NCBI GenBank assembly: GCA_902489945.1 | Contig: CABUBZ010000002.1 | Span: 16,673-80,672, forward strand | Reading direction: 5' to 3' | Length of the DNA: 64,000 nt | From: an uncultured Collinsella sp. | GTDB lineage: Bacteria; Actinomycetota; Coriobacteriia; Coriobacteriales; Coriobacteriaceae | In this document: piece by piece, positions 60,171-64,000 of the stretch | Layout: each line of letters begins with the position of its first letter | Position numbering within the stretch: position 1 is the stretch's first letter | Notes under the pieces: generated by a model | Told to the model about the DNA's origin: nothing | The model's database searches: none | The model's input: the letters and a program-made list of their open reading frames with translations, nothing else | Made by a program: the position numbers and the translations under genes

Positions 60171-60211
60171 CTATTCCTCAAAATCGAAAGATTTTCAGTT
60201 TTGAGGAATAG
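60171..60211. repeat. CTATTCCTCAAAA palindrome, copy 3
   Basis: CTATTCCTCAAAA (60171-60183) and TTTTGAGGAATAG (60199-60211) flank TCGAAAGATTTTCAG. Spacing to copy 2 is 86 bases. The gap from here to 60308 holds only a weak GACCCTCC/GGAGGGTC hairpin near 60240-60270, a possible terminator of the folate operon. Confidence 0.8.
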
Positions 60212-60308
60212 AACCGCGATGCCACCCTGTAGTCGCGTAAAGACCCTCCCCGGCACAGCCGAGGAGGGTCTTGTTGTCATCGCTATCTTTGAGCGCGGGC
60301 GCCTCGCG

Positions 60309-61010
60309 TTACAGTCCGCGAATCCGTACGGCCTCGGGCGGAAACTCCTGCTCGCCGGCATCGGTCTTGATGGTCGCGCGACCCCAGATGTCCAGGCCCG
60401 CAAACACACCGACCGCAAGCGGCAAACCGCTGGGCGACACCGCCGCGACCTGACGACCCAGCAGTGGCACCATGTCAAAGTACTCGCCCAGCACCGGAGC
60501 CAGCGGGCCGGCGGCGCCCTGCGGCGTGTTGGCGGCAACTGCCCAGGTGTCCACGCGGACCAGCACGGCGGCGGCCAATGCCTCGATCAGCGCCTCATCT
60601 GCCATATCCACGCCAAGCTCACCCAGCGCCGCACGCTCAACATCCACCGTCACCGCGGCAAACATACCCGCGGCACCGGCACCGCCGTTCACGGCAACGC
60701 GCGCGAGTGACGTCTCAAACGCAGGCGCACCGCACACGATATCGCTCGGCCACTGGATACCCACCTTGCCGGCAAGGCCCAACCCCGGCGTCGAAGCCGT
60801 GCCCACGAGCGCATCCATCATGCCCATCGCGGCCACAAACGGCAGGCCGTGGAAGGCGTGCATATTCACATCGGGGCGCACGACCAGCGAAAACGTCAGC
60901 GAAGCATCGCCCGCGCTCCACGCGCACCAGCCCGCGGACACGCCCTCGCGGCCCGCGTCACGCGCCGCGTCGAGCTCGGTACCGGCGGCAACAGCATTCA
61001 TCTCGATCAT
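60309..61010 (-). CDS. Biotin-protein-ligase-like protein lacking the biotinyl-AMP loop
   Basis: The 233-residue protein follows the BirA catalytic fold: SLTFSLVVRP, KVGIQWPSDIVCG (cf. KWPNDI), and a C-terminal SH3-like end AVGVFAGLDIWGRATIKTDAGEQ. The GRGRxGRxW biotinoyl-adenylate loop that should precede FSLVVRP reads SAGWCAWSAGDA, so the catalytic signature is missing. It is likely a degenerate or repurposed ligase, or a remnant. It starts immediately after the FolP-FolK stop codon with no clear ribosome site, implying coupling; an alternative ATG is at 61001. Confidence 0.6.
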   Translation of the reverse strand: MIEMNAVAAGTELDAARDAGREGVSAGWCAWSAGDASLTFSLVVRPDVNMHAFHGLPFVAAMGMMDALVGTASTPGLGLAGKVGIQWPSDIVCGAPAFETSLARVAVNGGAGAAGMFAAVTVDVERAALGELGVDMADEALIEALAAAVLVRVDTWAVAANTPQGAAGPLAPVLGEYFDMVPLLGRQVAAVSPSGLPLAVGVFAGLDIWGRATIKTDAGEQEFPPEAVRIRGL

Positions 61011-62753
61011 CTACATACGCCCCAATTCGCCCACGATATGGCCCACGCGATCCTCGGGCTCCTTGACCTCGACGCCGTTGTAGCGGAAGAACCGCGCCGG
61101 GTCGTGCATCAGGTCCTCGAGCGGCGCCAGCACAAAGTCGCGCTCGCCGATCAGCGGATGCGGCAGGCGCAGTTTTTTGCCGCCGTGGGTCTCGCCATCC
61201 ATCCACAGCAGGTCCAGGTCGATAGTGCGCGGGCCGTTGGCCTTGGCCTTTTTGGAACGGTCGCGGCCCAGCTCGGCCTCGATCTTCATGAGCTCGTCGA
61301 GCAGCACCAGCGGCGCCAGCTCGGTCTTGATCTCGATGACGGCGTTGGCGAACGCGTCTTGGCGCGTCTCGTAGGCCGGCTCGCTCTCGTAGATGCGCGA
61401 GCAGTTGGACACGCAGGTGAGCGGAATCTCGGCGATCATGTCGCGTGCGGCGCGGATATTGTCGCAGCGATGCCCCAGGTTAGAGCCCACGGCCACAAAC
61501 GCGCGGCGCGGCTGCGGCTTGGCAACCGCCCAGTAGCCGTTCAGGAACTGCGCAAAACCCGCGGCGTCGTGCACGCGCACGATGTTGGCACCGGCCTGGA
61601 TGGCGCCCAGGCACACGCCAAACGTAGCGGCATCGCGCTCGGCGGCCTCGGTCACGCCCGAGACGGCGCCCACAAAGCGCTTGCGCGATACAGCGCACAT
61701 GAGCGGATAGCCCAGTGACGCCATCTTGGCAGTCTCGCGCTGGATGACGATGTCCTCGTTGGCCGTCTTGCCAAAGCCAGGACCGGGATCGATGCAGATG
61801 CGGTCGCGCGACACGCCGGCGTGGATGAGCGCGCGAGCCTGGTCGGACAGAAAGCCCATGACGCGGCGCATGATGGGCGCCGAATCGGGCAGGGTGAAGC
61901 GGCGGAGCTGCGAGGTGGGCACGTAGGCTTCCTCGCGGCGGGCGCTGCGGCGCATCATGGCGGCCAGGTGGTCATTGGGCTCCGATGCGGCCTCGGTGGC
62001 TGCGGGCGCGGCCTCGGGCGCGGGCGCGACGGTCTCGGCGGCAGTAGCCTGCTCGGCGGCGGGCGCCTCCTGCTCGCTTGCAGGCTCGGTCGCGGGCTCA
62101 GGTTCACCAAACGGCAACGAGGGCTGCACCACGCCGCCCGGAAGCTTGGCCTCCGGCTTAGGCTCGCCCAGCAACTTGCCGCGACGGCGACGGGCCGGCT
62201 TCTCGGCCTCGCGCGCGGCCTCGGCAGCCGCCTCGCGTGCCTTCTCGGCAACAAACGCCGCTGCCGAGGTATCGAGCTGCACCGTTGCGTGCGTGCGCGC
62301 GGGCGCGGCGACCTCGCCGGCATGCATCACGATGACGCCGCAGGTGCTCGTCTTAACAAACTCGACCATCTTGGGGTCGGTGAAGCCGGTCACGTCGTTG
62401 ACGATCGAGGCGCCGCAGCGCACGGCCGCCTTGGCAACCGCCACATGACGGGTGTCGATCGAGACGATGGCGCCCTCCTTGGCCAGCGCGCGCACCACGG
62501 GCAGCACGCGGCGAGCCTCCTCGTCGGGATTGACCGGGGTAAAACCAGGGCGCGTGGACTCGCCGCCCACGTCGATGATGTCGGCGCCGGCGTCGAGCAT
62601 CGCCAGGCCGTACTCGATAGCGGCGTCCGGGTCGAAGTGCTCCCCGCCATCGCTAAACGAATCGGGCGTCACGTTGAGGACGCCCATGATGCGCGGACGG
62701 TCAAAGCTGAGCTCATACTTTCCGCACCGCCATGTCTTGCTGTCGTTCGCCAT
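61011..62753 (-). CDS. FolP-FolK fusion: dihydropteroate synthase plus HPPK
   Basis: The 580-residue protein has DHPS motifs MGVLNVTPDSFSDGG, DVGGESTRPG, SIVNDVTG and IDPGPGFGKT, then from about 417 an HPPK domain (AVGSNLGHRC, YESEPAYETRQDAFANAVI, GPRTIDLDLLW, LPHPLIGERDFVLAPL). It would make 7,8-dihydropteroate from DHPPP, itself made by the HPPK half. Between VIVMHAGE (about 147) and GFLSDQARALI (about 300) lies a ~140-residue Ala/Glu/Pro-rich insertion absent from normal DHPS. The ATG at 62753 has AGGAGG six bases upstream. Confidence 0.93.
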   Translation of the reverse strand: MANDSKTWRCGKYELSFDRPRIMGVLNVTPDSFSDGGEHFDPDAAIEYGLAMLDAGADIIDVGGESTRPGFTPVNPDEEARRVLPVVRALAKEGAIVSIDTRHVAVAKAAVRCGASIVNDVTGFTDPKMVEFVKTSTCGVIVMHAGEVAAPARTHATVQLDTSAAAFVAEKAREAAAEAAREAEKPARRRRGKLLGEPKPEAKLPGGVVQPSLPFGEPEPATEPASEQEAPAAEQATAAETVAPAPEAAPAATEAASEPNDHLAAMMRRSARREEAYVPTSQLRRFTLPDSAPIMRRVMGFLSDQARALIHAGVSRDRICIDPGPGFGKTANEDIVIQRETAKMASLGYPLMCAVSRKRFVGAVSGVTEAAERDAATFGVCLGAIQAGANIVRVHDAAGFAQFLNGYWAVAKPQPRRAFVAVGSNLGHRCDNIRAARDMIAEIPLTCVSNCSRIYESEPAYETRQDAFANAVIEIKTELAPLVLLDELMKIEAELGRDRSKKAKANGPRTIDLDLLWMDGETHGGKKLRLPHPLIGERDFVLAPLEDLMHDPARFFRYNGVEVKEPEDRVGHIVGELGRM

Positions 62754-62848
62754 GAACATCCTCCTAAAATGCCCACGCCGCCGAGCTTGGGGAGCTGGCG
62801 GCGGGGTCGCTTTGCACTCAGTCTTTCTATTGTATCCGCGCGCGCGGG

Positions 62849-63601
62849 CTAGAACGCAAACGCGGCCGCGATGTCGCAAGAAATCAGCAGGTCGGCATTT
62901 GCATCCTGATCGGTGGGGGCAAGGTTGCATATGGCCAGTGTATCGCCGGTAAAGTAGCGTGTAAGGCCCGCCGCCGGATACACCACGAGCGAGGTCCCGC
63001 CTACAATGAGGGCATCGGCCGCGGCGATGGCGACAACGGCACCGGTCAACACATGCTCGTCGAGCGGCTCTTCGTAGAGCACCACATCGGGCTTGATGCG
63101 ACCACCGCACGCGGGGCACACGGGCACGCCCGCGGCGTCCTCGTGCTCGCGCGAGCAAATCCACTCGGCGCTATAGACCGCTCCGCACGACTGGCAAATG
63201 TTGCGATGGACCGATCCGTGCAACTCAAACACGCGCTGCGAGCCCGCCATCTGATGCAAGCCGTCGATGTTTTGCGTCACCACGGCGTCGAGCTTGCCGG
63301 CTCGCTCCAGTTCGGCCAGCTTGGTGTGGCAGCGGTTGGGCTTAGCGTTAAGCGCGATCATCTTGGTTCGGTAAAAGTCGAAGAACTCCGCCGGATGTGT
63401 CTCGTAAAAGCTGTGCGACAGCATGGTCTCGGGCGGATAGGCAAACTGCTGGTGATACAGGCCGTCCACGCTGCGAAAATCGGGAATGCCGCTTGCCGTG
63501 GAAACACCAGCGCCGCCAAAGAACACCACGCGCTCGTGGGTATTGAACAGCTCCGCCAGCGCGGCGGAGGCCTGCCTGGGGTCCGATATTGCCTGCGTCA
63601 T
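62849..63601 (-). CDS. cobB: NAD-dependent protein deacetylase (Sir2 family)
   Basis: The 250-residue protein has the sirtuin motifs VVFFGGAGVSTASGIPDFRS, TQNIDGLH, catalytic HG in ELHGSV, a zinc site CQSCGAVY...CPACGG, and VGGTSLVVYPAAG. It removes acyl groups from lysines using NAD+. Length is typical. The ATG at 63601 has GGAGG seven bases upstream. It is separated by 95 bases from the folate gene and is divergent from xthA. Confidence 0.92.
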   Translation of the reverse strand: MTQAISDPRQASAALAELFNTHERVVFFGGAGVSTASGIPDFRSVDGLYHQQFAYPPETMLSHSFYETHPAEFFDFYRTKMIALNAKPNRCHTKLAELERAGKLDAVVTQNIDGLHQMAGSQRVFELHGSVHRNICQSCGAVYSAEWICSREHEDAAGVPVCPACGGRIKPDVVLYEEPLDEHVLTGAVVAIAAADALIVGGTSLVVYPAAGLTRYFTGDTLAICNLAPTDQDANADLLISCDIAAAFAF

Positions 63602-63715
63602 ATGAGTCCTCCGTCCATGTTGGTCGGGGCGACTGCGATTGCGCCGTCGTCCGCGGGGCCCGCCCCGCCCCTGTTGCGCTAATCTTAAGCCTGCCAACCC
63701 CGTCGAAAGGACACC

Positions 63716-64000
63716 ATGCCCCAGACTTACACTTTCGCCTCGTGGAACGTCAACGGCCTGCGCGCCGTGCTAAAAAAGGACCCGAGCTTTATCCAGATCG
63801 CGCAAGAACTCGACGTCGATATCCTGGCGCTGCAAGAGACCAAGCTGCAAGAAGGCCAGGTCGATATTGACCTGCCCGGCTATCACCAAACCTGGAGCTA
63901 CGCCGAGCGTAAAGGCTATTCGGGCACTGCGGTCTTTAGCCGCCAGGAACCGCTACGCGTGCTGCACGCCGATGCGCTGCTACCCTACGCCGGCGAGGGT
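63716..64000 (+). CDS. xthA: Exodeoxyribonuclease III, N-terminal part (3' truncated by window)
   Basis: The first 95 residues are visible. They read MPQTYTFASWNVNGLRA, then DILALQETKLQEGQ (catalytic Glu) and GYHQTWSYAERKGYSGTAVFS, the endonuclease/exonuclease/phosphatase motifs of exonuclease III, which repairs abasic sites and removes 3' blocks. AAAGGA lies before the ATG. The C-terminal catalytic Asp/His half is outside the window. Confidence 0.9.
   Translation, partial: MPQTYTFASWNVNGLRAVLKKDPSFIQIAQELDVDILALQETKLQEGQVDIDLPGYHQTWSYAERKGYSGTAVFSRQEPLRVLHADALLPYAGEG

Noticed and set aside
62754..63164. N-terminal extension of the FolP-FolK frame
   Set aside because: Overlaps the sirtuin gene and lacks homology; AGGAGG before 62753 fixes the start.

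Overview
The window is GC-rich bacterial chromosome. The gene content points to an anaerobic gut actinobacterium of the class Coriobacteriia, most like Collinsella: an energy-converting Ech-type [NiFe] hydrogenase, a PflD-type glycyl radical enzyme, LuxS, an Nramp relative of the kind known from Eggerthella, a large LPXTG adhesin with Spy0128/Cna-B-like repeats, and an OYE-family flavoenzyme. This genus call is an inference from content and style, not from a marker-gene comparison. I see no phage, CRISPR array, rRNA or complete insertion sequence.

Layout. 1-2.3 kb: 3' end of a class I mannose-6-phosphate isomerase, an RmlD-like reductase and a Cof-type HAD phosphatase. 2.4-7.3 kb: PflD-like glycyl radical enzyme, its radical-SAM activase and an FSA-type aldolase, with a divergent DeoR-family regulator. 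7.4-14.1 kb: luxS, then a sugar operon (Fuc/Ara-type isomerase, split transketolase, FGGY kinase) preceded by a LacI-family regulator; a near-identical box lies upstream of both the regulator and the isomerase. 14.3-18.7 kb: ribokinase plus nucleoside hydrolase, then an acyltransferase-3/SGNH membrane protein. 19-29.4 kb: an Nramp-like transporter coupled to a PRC/MgtE-N/CBS membrane protein, a degenerate NodB protein, PRC-barrel and YtxH proteins, a CphA-N-like protein, a CorC/CNNM protein, hemolysin III and a membrane-anchored hydrolase. 29.6-40.8 kb: DUF362 ferredoxin, methyltransferase, a macrolide-type ABC exporter, an ABC-2 exporter and a NarL-type two-component system. 41.4-47.7 kb: a 2,101-residue surface adhesin bracketed on each side by two related inverted-repeat elements. 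48.4-54.1 kb: Ech hydrogenase operon in which the NuoL-like and NuoH-like membrane subunits form one polypeptide. 54.4-64 kb: orphan HTH protein, OYE-family reductase, a tandem stem-loop array, initiator tRNA, coaX, an AAA/DUF4143 ATPase flanked by palindromes, a biotin-ligase-like protein, a FolP-FolK fusion, a sirtuin and the start of exonuclease III.

How the parts fit. Three catabolic modules feed sugar phosphates: the radical-enzyme/aldolase cluster (candidate anhydrohexitol-phosphate route), the isomerase/kinase/split-transketolase operon (candidate branched or unusual pentose route) and the ribonucleoside module (nucleoside hydrolase gives ribose, ribokinase phosphorylates it). The Ech hydrogenase would couple ferredoxin oxidation to H2 release and ion pumping. 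The 19-27 kb block has three proteins with domains linked to Mg2+ transport (Nramp-like, MgtE-N/CBS, CorC/CNNM).

The intergenic DNA is rich in hairpin repeats of several families (TGGGAC hairpins, TCATTGGGGAC elements, ~155-165 bp inverted-repeat elements, 80-bp tandem stem-loops, CTATTCCTCAAAA palindromes). These are among the least explained features in the window.
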